Below are positions 1 through 8,101 of a stretch of DNA of 64,000 bases, one piece after another. Made by a program: the position numbers and the translations under genes. The stretch comes from Evansella halocellulosilytica. GTDB lineage: Bacteria > Bacillota > Bacilli > Bacillales > Salisediminibacteriaceae. The DNA lies in the NCBI RefSeq assembly GCF_002335745.1, contig NZ_NIST01000001.1, forward strand, positions 2,743,636 to 2,807,635. The letters are read 5' to 3'. The notes under the pieces are model-generated. The model saw nothing but the letters and a program-made list of their open reading frames with translations. It did no database searches and had not been told where the DNA came from. Numbering within the stretch: position 1 is the stretch's first letter; each line of letters opens with the position of its first letter.

Positions 1-8
1 TAGAAAAG

Positions 9-1700
9 TTAGTTCAGCACAGCTAATTTTTTCTCGATAAATTCCATGAGCTCTTTAATCATTTTCTCAGAAAAATCAAATTGAATTCCAGCAGCTTCAT
101 AAACTTCAGATAATGACTTTGAACTGCCTAGTGAGAGTGCCTTTTTATAGTTTTTCAATGCTTGAGTTGGATTGTCACAATACTGTTTGTACATTTGGAC
201 AGCACCGAGCTGTGCAATGACATAATCAATATAATAGAATGGGACTTCAAATATGTGAAGAACTTTGTGCCATTGGTGCTTCAGCCATTCTTCATGACCA
301 GACCAATCGACGACATTGGAATCGATTGACTTAGTCAGTTCATAAAATTTCTCGTTTCTTTCTTCAGCTGTATGATCAGGGTTTTCATATAACCAATGTT
401 GAAACTGATCGATAATGACACCGTGCGGCAGAAAGTCGATAATCCCTTCTAATTGATCTTTTTTCGCTCGTATCAAGTCAGCTTCATTTTCATAAAATCG
501 ATCCCATTGATCCATAGTCATCAATTCCATTGACATGCTAGCAAGTTCTGCAGATTCCATAGGAGTATCTCGATACAAACTTAAAGGCAGTGTCGTTTTC
601 AAGTCATTATGAATACAATGTCCCATTTCGTGAAGCAATGTAATCATATCATCATGACTGTTTGCTGCATTCATAAAAATAAAAGATAGCTTAGACACTG
701 GGAGGGAATCGCAAAAGCCTCCTGGTGATTTCCCTTTGCGGCTGTCTAAATCAAGCATCCTGCGCTCATCCATCGTACGAATTAACTCTGCAAAACGAGG
801 GTCGAGGTTCTCGAAAATCGCTGCTGATTTTTCAACTAGCTCGCTCGTATGACTAAACGGTTTGAGAGGCTTTTGTCCAAGTGGTACTGCTCTTACGTCC
901 CAAGGGCGGTACACATCGACACCAATTTCTTTTTGACGTTGACGTTGCTGCTTCTCTTTCAAAGGTTTCACATGTTTTCGGATCGCATCAGCTAAATTTT
1001 TACAATCATCAGGAGTGTAGTCAAAACGCTCATACTTTTTAAACATGTAATCTCGATAATTGGCAAGGCCAGCATTTTTTGCTTTCTTTTCTCGAAGTTC
1101 AATCAGTTCAGTCATAATATGTTGGAGTTCATCTTTTTTTGTTAAAAAAGCTTTTGCAATTTTTTCAACTGCTGCTTTTCTTACTTCACGATTCGAATCT
1201 TCTAGATATTCTTGGAGTTGGCTAATCGTTTTTTCCTCGCCATTCCAATCAACAGTCAGACCACCGGTATGTTCAAAATAATTGGTAGATAAGCGATCCT
1301 CTTCTATTTCTAATTCTACATTTTCTTCACGAAAAAGCTCCTTTGAGTTTTGTTTGCTTCTAATAAATTGATCATAATATGATTGATCAAGGTGATCTTT
1401 CGCTGGTGAAGAAAGGAACTTATCATCTAATAAAGCATCAAAGCGCTTTACGATAGGTAAAATATACTTTTGATCATACTCGAAGGCTTTTTTCGCTTCT
1501 TCAGAATCACTCTGACATTGAAAGTCGATATAATGTCCAGATAGACCTTCTGAAATTTCGTCAGATATGAGAGACTCTTCTTTTAACCACGCAGTTAATT
1601 CTTCTACTGTTTCTACTGGCATGGCTAATAATTCTTCGTACTTTTTTTCTATTTCTTGTGGTTGTTGAAAATTAAATTTTTCAACGTAGAATTTTGTCAT
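9..1700 (-). CDS. M3 family oligoendopeptidase (PepF-like)
   Basis: This is a cytoplasmic zinc metallopeptidase expected to cleave short oligopeptides. The 563-residue protein has the M3 zinc motif HEMGH at about residue 357, and the downstream Glu-containing ESAEL segment at about residue 380 should supply the third metal ligand. The N-terminal half is helical and charged, as in the oligoendopeptidase F/M3 fold, and no signal peptide is visible. The ATG is preceded by GAGGGG at a good distance on the minus strand. The stop codon lies only 8 bases from the window edge, so the downstream context is unseen. The gene is divergent from the ketopantoate reductase-like gene. The family assignment is firm, but the exact substrate is not. 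Confidence 0.93.
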   Translation of the reverse strand: MTKFYVEKFNFQQPQEIEKKYEELLAMPVETVEELTAWLKEESLISDEISEGLSGHYIDFQCQSDSEEAKKAFEYDQKYILPIVKRFDALLDDKFLSSPAKDHLDQSYYDQFIRSKQNSKELFREENVELEIEEDRLSTNYFEHTGGLTVDWNGEEKTISQLQEYLEDSNREVRKAAVEKIAKAFLTKKDELQHIMTELIELREKKAKNAGLANYRDYMFKKYERFDYTPDDCKNLADAIRKHVKPLKEKQQRQRQKEIGVDVYRPWDVRAVPLGQKPLKPFSHTSELVEKSAAIFENLDPRFAELIRTMDERRMLDLDSRKGKSPGGFCDSLPVSKLSFIFMNAANSHDDMITLLHEMGHCIHNDLKTTLPLSLYRDTPMESAELASMSMELMTMDQWDRFYENEADLIRAKKDQLEGIIDFLPHGVIIDQFQHWLYENPDHTAEERNEKFYELTKSIDSNVVDWSGHEEWLKHQWHKVLHIFEVPFYYIDYVIAQLGAVQMYKQYCDNPTQALKNYKKALSLGSSKSLSEVYEAAGIQFDFSEKMIKELMEFIEKKLAVLN

Positions 1701-1905
1701 TTTATTGACCCCTCGTTTCTATATGTGAAGCAAACTCTATTACTTTTAATTCGTTGTTTATCGTAAAAATCCTTTTAAAAATTTTAGGTTGTTTTATAAA
1801 GCCAAATTTTCACTCTCCGGGTCTAAATTATTTCATAGACAGAGGAAAATGAACCATCAATAACGAATTTTTTAAAGGAGCAAAATTCGAGAGGGGAATG
1901 TAAGG

Positions 1906-2838
1906 ATGAGAATTCTCGTAGTAGGTGCAGGAGCAGTAGGAGGATATTTTGGCGGGCGCCTGATTGAAAAAGGCGAAGATGTAACTTTTTTAGTTAGAGA
2001 GAAAAAACAATTACAATTAAAGGAAAAAGGGTTAGTTATACATAGTGTGAAGGGTGATTTTCACTGTAGACCAAAAACGATTGTTGCAACAGATAACCCA
2101 ACACCTTTTGACGTTGTTCTCATTAGTACGAAGGCTTATCAGCTAAAGGAAGCTCTCGCAGCAGTTGAACCGTTTGTTTCTGATTATACGGTCATTATTC
2201 CTTTGCTAAACGGTGTTGAGCATATGGAAGAGATGAGGGCATATTTTTCACCAGATCAAATCTTTGGTGGGTTATGTTTTATTGAGTCAACCTTAAATGA
2301 ATCGGGTGAAATTGTACAAACGAGTCAGGTTGACGATCTTGTTTATGGAGAGTGGAACGGTGAAAAAACCGAAAGAGCGAGACAGATTGAAGACGTTTTT
2401 TCAGGGACGAAGTCAACATTTACATTAAGCGAAAACATTCAGCAAGATATGTGGCATAAGTATTTATTTATTACAACACTGTCAGGGATTACGTCTTTAA
2501 TGAGAGCACCTATTGGTCCTATTCGAGATACGTTCGAAGGACGAACGTACATTCAGCAACTTTTCGAAGAAATAAGGTTAGCGATGAATGCTCATGGTGC
2601 ACCGATTGCGGATGGTATTGTTGAAAAGCAAATGGAAATAATAAATAAGCAAGGTCCAGCGATGAAGTCGTCTATGCTGCGTGACATTGAAAAAGGTTCT
2701 TTTGTTGAAGCAGATCATTTACAAGGATACTTATTATTAATGGCAGAACGATACGGAATCGAAACACCGCTGTTAAGGTTGATTTATCAACATTTAAAGG
2801 TTTACGAAAAGCATCTTGAGGTGGTTGGGAAAAGTTAG
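1906..2838 (+). CDS. 2-dehydropantoate 2-reductase family protein (PanE/ApbA-like)
   Basis: This is an NADPH-dependent ketopantoate reductase family protein of 310 residues. The N-terminal Rossmann motif GAGAVGGYFGGRL starts at about residue 7. The C-terminal helical domain includes the conserved WHKYLF segment that carries a catalytic Lys in this family, and the usual SSMLRDIEKG motif near residue 260. Family members reduce ketopantoate to pantoate for coenzyme A synthesis. Bacilli carry several paralogues, and no other pantothenate gene is adjacent, so the physiological substrate is uncertain. The ATG follows a GAGAGGGGAATG ribosome binding site. It appears to be monocistronic, ending before a bidirectional terminator. 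Confidence 0.85.
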   Translation: MRILVVGAGAVGGYFGGRLIEKGEDVTFLVREKKQLQLKEKGLVIHSVKGDFHCRPKTIVATDNPTPFDVVLISTKAYQLKEALAAVEPFVSDYTVIIPLLNGVEHMEEMRAYFSPDQIFGGLCFIESTLNESGEIVQTSQVDDLVYGEWNGEKTERARQIEDVFSGTKSTFTLSENIQQDMWHKYLFITTLSGITSLMRAPIGPIRDTFEGRTYIQQLFEEIRLAMNAHGAPIADGIVEKQMEIINKQGPAMKSSMLRDIEKGSFVEADHLQGYLLLMAERYGIETPLLRLIYQHLKVYEKHLEVVGKS

Positions 2839-2921
2839 ATTCATACTGTACTCAACGTTGCTATCTGTGTTAATTGGGCAAATAATAGAATGAAATATCA
2901 AGATAAAAGACGAATTATAAG

Positions 2922-2960
2922 AAAAAGGTTTGCTCTAAAAAATTAGAGACAAACCTTTTT
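2922..2960. terminator. bidirectional intrinsic terminator between panE-like and 3D-domain genes
   Basis: An inverted repeat with arms AAAAAGGTTTG and CAAACCTTTTT surrounds an inner CTCT/AGAG pairing. It is flanked by A and T runs on both sides, so it can end transcription of the two convergent genes. Confidence 0.8.
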
Positions 2961-2975
2961 GCGTTTACTGTTATT

Positions 2976-3941
2976 CTATGGAGTTTCAATCACTCTTACT
3001 GTTACATTTTGACGACCGAAGTCATTTGCTTCATCTTTTGTTGCCATGTGAAGGTCAATTCGATTTCCTTGAATCGCTCCACCTGTGTCGCCAGCGATTG
3101 CACGGCCATAACCTTCAACTTCAACGACTGACCCTAATGGAATGACATCCGGATCTACTGCAACAACTTTTTTGTCAGGTTGATTTCGCAAGTCAATTCC
3201 AGTTGCTGTAATTCCAGAACAACCATCACAGTAAGCAGTGTAAGCTGTTGCTTCCATATTTATAACAGCTTCGGAGCTATCACTGTCAGAAGTATTATTG
3301 GAGCTATTGCTTGATGACTCACTATCACTTGAGCTTTCCGTTTCATTTTCATTTGATGATTGAGATTGTCCAGTTTCTTCAGATGACTCTTTGATTTCAG
3401 GGTTGTATCGGCTCGTTAATCCGTATAGTGCGCCGAATGTTTCCGGTCCAGCGACACCATCTTTATCTTCAATATCTTCATCTTGATGGAATTTGTTTAA
3501 TGCTTCTTCTGTAAATGGACCGAATTCACCATCAATATTGAATTCATAATACCCTAATTCAGCTAAATCTTCTTGAAGCATTTCGACTAAAATCCCTTCA
3601 TCTCCTTTTTCAAGTTCGACGAGGGCAGCGAGCGTTTGTACACCTGCAAGACCATCTACTAGTAAGTCGTATTTCTCTTGGAATTCACGAACAGCATCTT
3701 TTGTCGCTTCGTCGAATTCGTCTGATATTTCTTCGGCATCCATATCTAAGAAGTCTTTATCTTCTAATAGCTCTTTTAATTCGATAATGTGCTCGTGAGT
3801 TTTCCCTTTATATAGGAGTTTCTCACCAAGCTCCTTATCGTCTGATGCACTAGCTTGTCCAGATGTGAAAAGGAATGCTCCTAATGCAACAGCTGAAATT
3901 CCTAGTATTTTCATAGATTGCAATGTTGCTTTTGGTTTCAT
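2976..3941 (-). CDS. Secreted peptidoglycan-binding protein with C-terminal 3D domain
   Basis: This is a predicted cell-wall hydrolase or lytic-transglycosylase-like protein of about 321 residues. A signal peptide (MKPKATLQSMKILG onward, ending near ASASDD) is followed by two peptidoglycan-binding type-1 repeats at about residues 40-110 and 110-180. A low-complexity Ser/Asn/Glu linker follows, then a C-terminal 3D domain. The 3D domain carries the conserved aspartates in VAVDPDVIPLG and in AGDTGGAIQGNRIDLH, as in YocH and the C-terminus of YabE. I chose the internal ATG because AAGGAGG lies directly upstream. The longer reading adds 18 residues with no ribosome binding site before the signal peptide. 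The family is secure, but the exact bond cleaved cannot be read. Confidence 0.9.
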   Translation of the reverse strand: MKPKATLQSMKILGISAVALGAFLFTSGQASASDDKELGEKLLYKGKTHEHIIELKELLEDKDFLDMDAEEISDEFDEATKDAVREFQEKYDLLVDGLAGVQTLAALVELEKGDEGILVEMLQEDLAELGYYEFNIDGEFGPFTEEALNKFHQDEDIEDKDGVAGPETFGALYGLTSRYNPEIKESSEETGQSQSSNENETESSSDSESSSNSSNNTSDSDSSEAVINMEATAYTAYCDGCSGITATGIDLRNQPDKKVVAVDPDVIPLGSVVEVEGYGRAIAGDTGGAIQGNRIDLHMATKDEANDFGRQNVTVRVIETP

Positions 3942-4095
3942 TAAAAAAACCTCCTTATGTGCTTTGCTTTTAGTGCAACGACCACATCGTACCAAGCACG
4001 AAATAGGAGTTCAACCAAAATTCTATGTTTTAATCGATTTGAAAACGGAATGTTACGATTTGAAATCGTTTTGTCATGAAAGCCATGTGTTCGAA

Positions 4096-4236
4096 ATGGA
4101 AAAGGATCTAGTTTCTGGTAAAAATAGAGGATTATTCATATTGATTCATTTCTTCGTTACATTCAGCAGTTTATTCATGTATAGTTATCATATGGGATAT
4201 GAAATGATTGTTCGGGAGAGGCTTAAGATAATATGA
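4096..4236 (+). CDS. Possible small membrane protein (46 aa), translationally coupled to the next ORF
   Basis: I do not recognise this ORF. From an internal ATG it would encode 46 residues with a basic start, one hydrophobic helix (GLFILIHFFVTFSSLFMYSY) and a charged tail ending RERLKII. Its TGA stop overlaps the ATG of the following small ORF (ATGA), an arrangement typical of coupled genes. I see no good ribosome binding site before its ATG, so the start is uncertain and the ORF could be fortuitous. A longer frame extends back into the divergent 3D-domain gene and is unlikely to be used in full. Confidence 0.3.
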   Translation: MEKDLVSGKNRGLFILIHFFVTFSSLFMYSYHMGYEMIVRERLKII

Positions 4237-4403
4237 TTATAAATAAAACCTATAAAGCAATTTTAAGCATTCTATGTTTTGGATTAATCTTAGTTGGTCC
4301 TGTAATGAGAATCATAGATGAGGCGGCTATTTATTACTATATGATAAGCATAATCGGAATTATTAGCCTATTTATCATTGAACGGAAGAGTAAGAAAAGA
4401 TAA
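4233..4403 (+). CDS. Small hydrophobic protein, two predicted membrane helices (56 aa)
   Basis: This is a 56-residue ORF of unknown function. It begins MIINKTYKAILSILCFG, has two hydrophobic stretches at about residues 8-25 and 33-50 separated by the short polar segment MRIIDEAA, and ends with the basic tail ERKSKKR. That is the layout of a small double-spanning membrane protein with positive residues at the cytoplasmic end. A GGGAGAGG sequence lies about 11 bases before the ATG, and the start overlaps the stop of the preceding ORF. Two terminator-like hairpins follow. The organised composition and coupled start argue for a real gene. Confidence 0.5.
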   Translation: MIINKTYKAILSILCFGLILVGPVMRIIDEAAIYYYMISIIGIISLFIIERKSKKR

Positions 4404-4460
4404 CTTCCAGATATTGAGGTTGTTTCTTAAATAACTGCAAAAAAGTTGTTTTTCCATTAT

Positions 4461-4540
4461 AAGGTCGTGTAGTATTATTTCAAGCTACAGTATGGCCTTT
4501 TATTGTTATGTAAATGAGTCCCATTTACCGGGACTTTTTC
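4461..4540 (+). terminator. two terminator-like hairpins upstream of map
   Basis: The first hairpin pairs AAGGTC and TGTAG with CTACA and GGCCTT and is followed by TTTATT. The second is a compact AGTCCC-ATTTACC-GGGACT stem followed by five T residues, a classic intrinsic terminator. They separate the small membrane ORFs from the methionine aminopeptidase gene. Confidence 0.7.
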
Positions 4541-4608
4541 TCATGTGCGTATGTTTATATTTTGAATAGAATATAGTGGTTATATTTTTTAGGAAGGGAG
4601 CTTTTCGA

Positions 4609-5367
4609 GTGATTCAACGTAAATCTCAGCGTGAAATTGAATTAATGCACGAAGCAGGAAAATTAGTGGCAAAAATCCATAAGGAAATAGCGAAGTTCAT
4701 TAAACCGGGTATATCTACACTTGAAATTGATGAATTTGCGGAAGATTTTATGAAGGAAAATGGTGCAATTCCAGCACAAAAAGGGTATCAAGGATATAAA
4801 TTTGCAACATGTGCCTCGATCAATGATGAGATTTGTCATGGATTTCCACGTAAAGATAAATTAAAAGATGGCGATGTTGTAAAAATTGATTTTGTTGTTG
4901 ATTTAAATGGTGCTTTAGCTGACTCGGCTTGGACACATCCGGTGGGCAAAGTATCTGATGAGGCCCAACAGTTAATGAAGGTGACAAAAGAGTCGCTCTA
5001 TAAAGGAATCGAAGCTGCACAAGCAGGTAATCGAGTTGGAGATATTGGTGCTGCAATAGAGCAGTATGTTGAAAAATACGGTTATGGGATTGTACGAGAT
5101 TTTACAGGTCATGGAATTGGTCCGAAGATTCATGAAGAACCGAATATCCCTCATTTTGGGAGACCGAATAGCGGTCAACGATTAAAAGAAGGTTTAGTTA
5201 TTACAATTGAACCGATGATTAACACAGGTATTTGGCCTTCACAAATGGATGATAATGGATGGACAGCAAGAACGGTCGATGGAAGCTTATCTTGTCAGTA
5301 TGAACATACTGTTGCGATTACGAAAGATGGACCGCTCATTCTTACAGAACAAGATGATATAAATTAA
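4609..5367 (+). CDS. map: Methionine aminopeptidase, type I
   Basis: This enzyme removes the N-terminal Met from nascent proteins and uses a dinuclear metal centre. The 252-residue pita-bread domain shows the ligands in order: two Asp in KIDFVVDLNGALADSAWTH, His in GHGIGPKIHEEP, Glu in ITIEPM and Glu in CQYEHTVAIT. The GTG start (VIQRKSQREIELM) follows AGGAAGGGAG. An upstream in-frame GTG would add 11 residues with no ribosome binding site. The gene stands alone rather than in the ribosomal spc operon, which suggests the second Bacillus paralogue (YflG/MapB type). Confidence 0.93.
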   Translation: MIQRKSQREIELMHEAGKLVAKIHKEIAKFIKPGISTLEIDEFAEDFMKENGAIPAQKGYQGYKFATCASINDEICHGFPRKDKLKDGDVVKIDFVVDLNGALADSAWTHPVGKVSDEAQQLMKVTKESLYKGIEAAQAGNRVGDIGAAIEQYVEKYGYGIVRDFTGHGIGPKIHEEPNIPHFGRPNSGQRLKEGLVITIEPMINTGIWPSQMDDNGWTARTVDGSLSCQYEHTVAITKDGPLILTEQDDIN

Positions 5368-5384
5368 ATAACCTTTTTATAAGT

Positions 5385-5424
5385 GCCTGGCTTGTTCCAT
5401 CTTGTGTGGATCAGTCAGGCTTTT
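5385..5424 (+). terminator. terminator after map
   Basis: Imperfect inverted repeat (GCCTG...CCA / TGG...CAGGC) followed by TTTT. Its left arm resembles half of the GTGCCTGGCAC palindrome found elsewhere in the window. Confidence 0.6.
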
Positions 5425-5502
5425 GTTATAACTTAGGTGGTTTTGTATGTTTTCAATATTTTGGAAAACACTAATTGTACCTTTTAAAATATGGGTGATT
5501 AA

Positions 5503-6225
5503 ATGGATTCCGAATTGTTGCAAGTACTTATAAGAGCAATTACTGCCTATTTAATACTGCTTTTTGTCAATACAATGCTAGGGAAGCAAACTTTGTCACA
5601 AATGTCGAATCATGATTTTATTACAGCTGTTATGATGGGGGCTATTAGTGCGAATTTAGCTTTTGATACAGAAATAAATTATATATATACGCTAACAGCA
5701 TTATTAGTTGTAGGTATGATTGGGTATTTGACTGCAACTCTTTCATTAAGGATACGAAATATAAGGAAATGGGTCTCAGGGTCTCCAACTGTGTTTGTAG
5801 AAGGTGGGAAGATACTAGAAGAAAATATGAGAAAACAAAAATATAATATGGATTCATTTAATCAAGCTTTGCGTGAGAAAAGTATCTTTGACATTGAACA
5901 AGTTGATTATGCTGTTTTAGAACCTGATGGACATTTATCTGTATTAGTTAAGGAACATTTACTACCTGTTACGAAAGGAGACTTATTTGGCAAAAGTAGT
6001 GAAAAGAATCGGTTTCCCGTTGAGTTAATTATTGATGGGGAAGTTATTGAGAATAACCTTAAAGAAAATAAATTAACGGAAGAATGGCTATTAAAACAAA
6101 TACACGATCATAACCTATCAAGAAGTGAAGTGTTTTATGCTGTATTAGGTACGAAAGGCCAGTTATATATTGATGTGAAAAATGACCATATTATATCTCC
6201 AGTAGACAAAGAAGGTAATGAATAA
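5503..6225 (+). CDS. DUF421 family membrane protein (YetF-like)
   Basis: This is a 240-residue integral membrane protein of the DUF421/YetF family, whose biochemical role is not established. Three hydrophobic helices occupy roughly the first 85 residues and include the conserved stretch NTMLGKQTLSQMSNHDFI. Two cytoplasmic YetF-type alpha/beta lobes follow, at about residues 90-160 and 165-235. The RIRNIRKWVSGSPTVFVEGG and RSEVFYAVLGTKGQLYID segments are characteristic. The ATG is preceded by GGGTGAT. Several DUF421 paralogues of bacilli are linked to sporulation or germination, but nothing here decides its role. Confidence 0.85.
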   Translation: MDSELLQVLIRAITAYLILLFVNTMLGKQTLSQMSNHDFITAVMMGAISANLAFDTEINYIYTLTALLVVGMIGYLTATLSLRIRNIRKWVSGSPTVFVEGGKILEENMRKQKYNMDSFNQALREKSIFDIEQVDYAVLEPDGHLSVLVKEHLLPVTKGDLFGKSSEKNRFPVELIIDGEVIENNLKENKLTEEWLLKQIHDHNLSRSEVFYAVLGTKGQLYIDVKNDHIISPVDKEGNE

Positions 6226-6313
6226 TTCGCTGATAGGAATCTAGGAGTAGGCAAGCACCTTGTATTTATCTATGCATAACGTATATGGAGACGTTTTGAA
6301 AGGAGAGTGCTCC

Positions 6314-6805
6314 GTGAATAATCAAAGACAAATGCCTCGGCTCCTAAACTTTTTATTTCCGCAATCTCAATCACAACAACAACCAGGAGGTGGGTTTTTA
6401 GGAGGTTTGTTTGGGCAGGGACAAGGCGGATTTCCAGGAGGTCAACAGCCACCAGGTCCACCGCCGGGATTCCATGGTGGACAACAGCCCCCTGGACCAC
6501 CACCTGGTTTTCCTGGTGCTGGACCAGGAGGCCCGTCTGGACCTCCCCCAGGACCTCCGCCTAGTTCACCGCCACCAGAACAACAAATAGGAGGCGTAGG
6601 CGTATTAGCAGTAGACCCTGGTGCTTTACACGGCTGTTTATACAGATACACGTTTGTTCGTTTAGAAAGTGGCAGGAGGTTCTGGTTTTGGCCAATATTC
6701 ATTGGAAGAACGTCTGTCGCAGGGTATAGGTGGCGCCCAAGACGACGAGAGTGGGTATATTCCGGATTTGATACTAGACAGATCTCATCTTTTTCATGCC
6801 GTTAA
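6314..6805 (+). CDS. Pro/Gly-rich protein with conserved-looking basic C-terminal domain
   Basis: I do not recognise a named family. The 163-residue protein starts at GTG after GAAAGGAG. The longer frame lacks a binding site. A short basic N-terminus (NNQRQMPRLLNFLFPQSQSQQQ) leads into a collagen- or elastin-like segment at about residues 24-100 built of PGG, GFPG and QPPGPPPG units. The C-terminal 65 residues are quite different: they are rich in aromatics and Arg (CLYRYTFVRLESGRRFWFWP, YRWRPRRREW) and contain two or three Cys. There is no signal peptide. The layout recalls spore-surface or other surface-associated Bacillus proteins, but that is inference only. A strong terminator follows. 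Confidence 0.7.
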   Translation: MNNQRQMPRLLNFLFPQSQSQQQPGGGFLGGLFGQGQGGFPGGQQPPGPPPGFHGGQQPPGPPPGFPGAGPGGPSGPPPGPPPSSPPPEQQIGGVGVLAVDPGALHGCLYRYTFVRLESGRRFWFWPIFIGRTSVAGYRWRPRRREWVYSGFDTRQISSFSCR

Positions 6806-6848
6806 ACGGGGAATCAAAATAAACAAGAATACTACTAATTGAATACCA

Positions 6849-6880
6849 AAAAACCCCAGGTGCCTGGCACCTGGGGTTTT
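6849..6880 (+). terminator. terminator built from a GTGCCTGGCAC palindrome
   Basis: A nearly perfect inverted repeat, with arms AAAACCCCAGGTGCC and GGCACCTGGGGTTTTT, is followed by T residues, so it ends the Pro/Gly-rich gene. Its core is the same palindrome found at 7951 and 23920, and it probably derives from a dispersed repeat. Confidence 0.8.
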
Positions 6881-7000
6881 TGGGGTTGAGTTTTCGTTCC
6901 TATCTTTTATGAATTGAGTTAAAAATCATGGTTTAATAATTGATTGAATGTGGTAAAAGAATGTGTGGCATTTATATATTTTGAAGTTAGGGGGAGAGCA

Positions 7001-7876
7001 ATGGCGACAGAAAGTCAGCTTGCTAAAGTCGGACAAGCACTAATAAATGAATCGGATAGGTTATCCAAAGTCATTGAAGAGTACCATAATGATCAGAACC
7101 ACTATGAATACACTGATACTGGTTTAACAGAAAATGAGAAGCTTCAATATCGTGTTGAATTACTTCAATTATACGGTCATGCACTTATTCAAAATAGTAT
7201 TGATAAACAGTTAGATAAAGTATACCAGTGGGGTAAAAAATTTGGAGAGCGTTCAGTAAATTCAGGGGTTTCTGTAGATGCAGCGATGCTTACATTGCCT
7301 TATTATCGAAGGGTTATCTATGAATTTATTAAAGAAGAGTTTAACACAGATGAATTTATTTTTGAGGATTATTTCCTAATCTCTGACCTTATAAACCCAT
7401 TATTGGATCAAGTGGTTTATGCATTTACTCAAGCTTATGCCGAATACAATGATAATACATTTAAAAAAGCACAAGATGAATTACTAGAATTATCTGTTCC
7501 AATCGTTCCTTTAACTAAGACAGTTGCAATATTACCACTAGTTGGAACGATCGATACGTACCGTTCAAAAGAATTATTAGAGAAATCATTATCAAAAGGC
7601 ACAGAATTAGGATTATCATATTTAATTGTTGATTTATCAGGAGTTCATATCATTGATACTGCTGTTGCTCACAACATATTTCAACTTCACGATGCATTAA
7701 AGGTAGTTGGCATAACAGCGATAATTTCAGGTTTACGTCCAGAGTTAGCGCAGACGATCGTTAATTTAGGAATATCTTTCAATAATATGAAGGTTGCGCG
7801 TAACCTTGAACAAGCTTTAATGATGACAGGGTTAAGTATAGCTACTGAGCAAGAAATATATAAAATAAATGAATAA
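7001..7876 (+). CDS. RsbR-type stressosome protein (STAS domain)
   Basis: This is a 291-residue RsbR paralogue, a building block of the stressosome that senses stress upstream of sigma-B. An N-terminal non-haem globin-like helical domain (about 1-150) is followed by a C-terminal STAS domain (about 165-285). Both phosphorylatable threonines known from RsbR appear conserved: one in GTIDTYRSKEL and one in the VHIIDTAVAHNIFQ segment. The SGLRPELAQTIVNLGI motif is diagnostic. The start was placed at the ATG after AGGGGGAGAG rather than 19 codons upstream. No rsbS, rsbT or sigB is adjacent, so this is an orphan paralogue like B. subtilis RsbRB, RsbRC or RsbRD. Confidence 0.9.
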   Translation: MATESQLAKVGQALINESDRLSKVIEEYHNDQNHYEYTDTGLTENEKLQYRVELLQLYGHALIQNSIDKQLDKVYQWGKKFGERSVNSGVSVDAAMLTLPYYRRVIYEFIKEEFNTDEFIFEDYFLISDLINPLLDQVVYAFTQAYAEYNDNTFKKAQDELLELSVPIVPLTKTVAILPLVGTIDTYRSKELLEKSLSKGTELGLSYLIVDLSGVHIIDTAVAHNIFQLHDALKVVGITAIISGLRPELAQTIVNLGISFNNMKVARNLEQALMMTGLSIATEQEIYKINE

Positions 7877-7881
7877 ACCGA

Positions 7882-7934
7882 ATGAAAGGCTGTATGGTAG
7901 AAGATATTCCCTTTTCTATCATACAGCCTTTCAT
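7882..7934. terminator. long inverted repeat after the RsbR-like gene
   Basis: Arms of 19 bases beginning ATGAAAGGCTGTATGGTAG pair with CTATCATACAGCCTTTCAT across a short loop, with one G-T wobble. There is no clear T run, so it may act as a weak terminator or an mRNA 3' end stabiliser. Confidence 0.55.
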
Positions 7935-7950
7935 ATGGAATTCCCTTCCA

Positions 7951-7965
7951 TGTGCCAGGCACCTG
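7951..7965. repeat. short palindrome GTGCCAGGCAC (dispersed repeat family)
   Basis: This is a second copy of the GTGCC(A/T)GGCAC palindrome, here without flanking T runs, lying in the intergenic space before the LysM-CAP gene. Confidence 0.6.
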
Positions 7966-8101
7966 AAGTCGGTCTTATGGTCGTTATTTATGGAATTTTG
8001 TGGGAATGGTAGATTATCGATAATTTTGGTAATGTTTTCCCCACTGTTTTGTTTTCATAGTTTCTATGACATAATGTGTGGCATGGAGGTGTTTTACAAA
8101 C

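Noticed and set aside
3865-4236. Full 123-residue plus-strand frame across the start of the 3D-domain gene
   Set aside because: Its first two thirds are antisense to a well-supported gene and its leader; only the last 46 codons are retained as a low-confidence small ORF.
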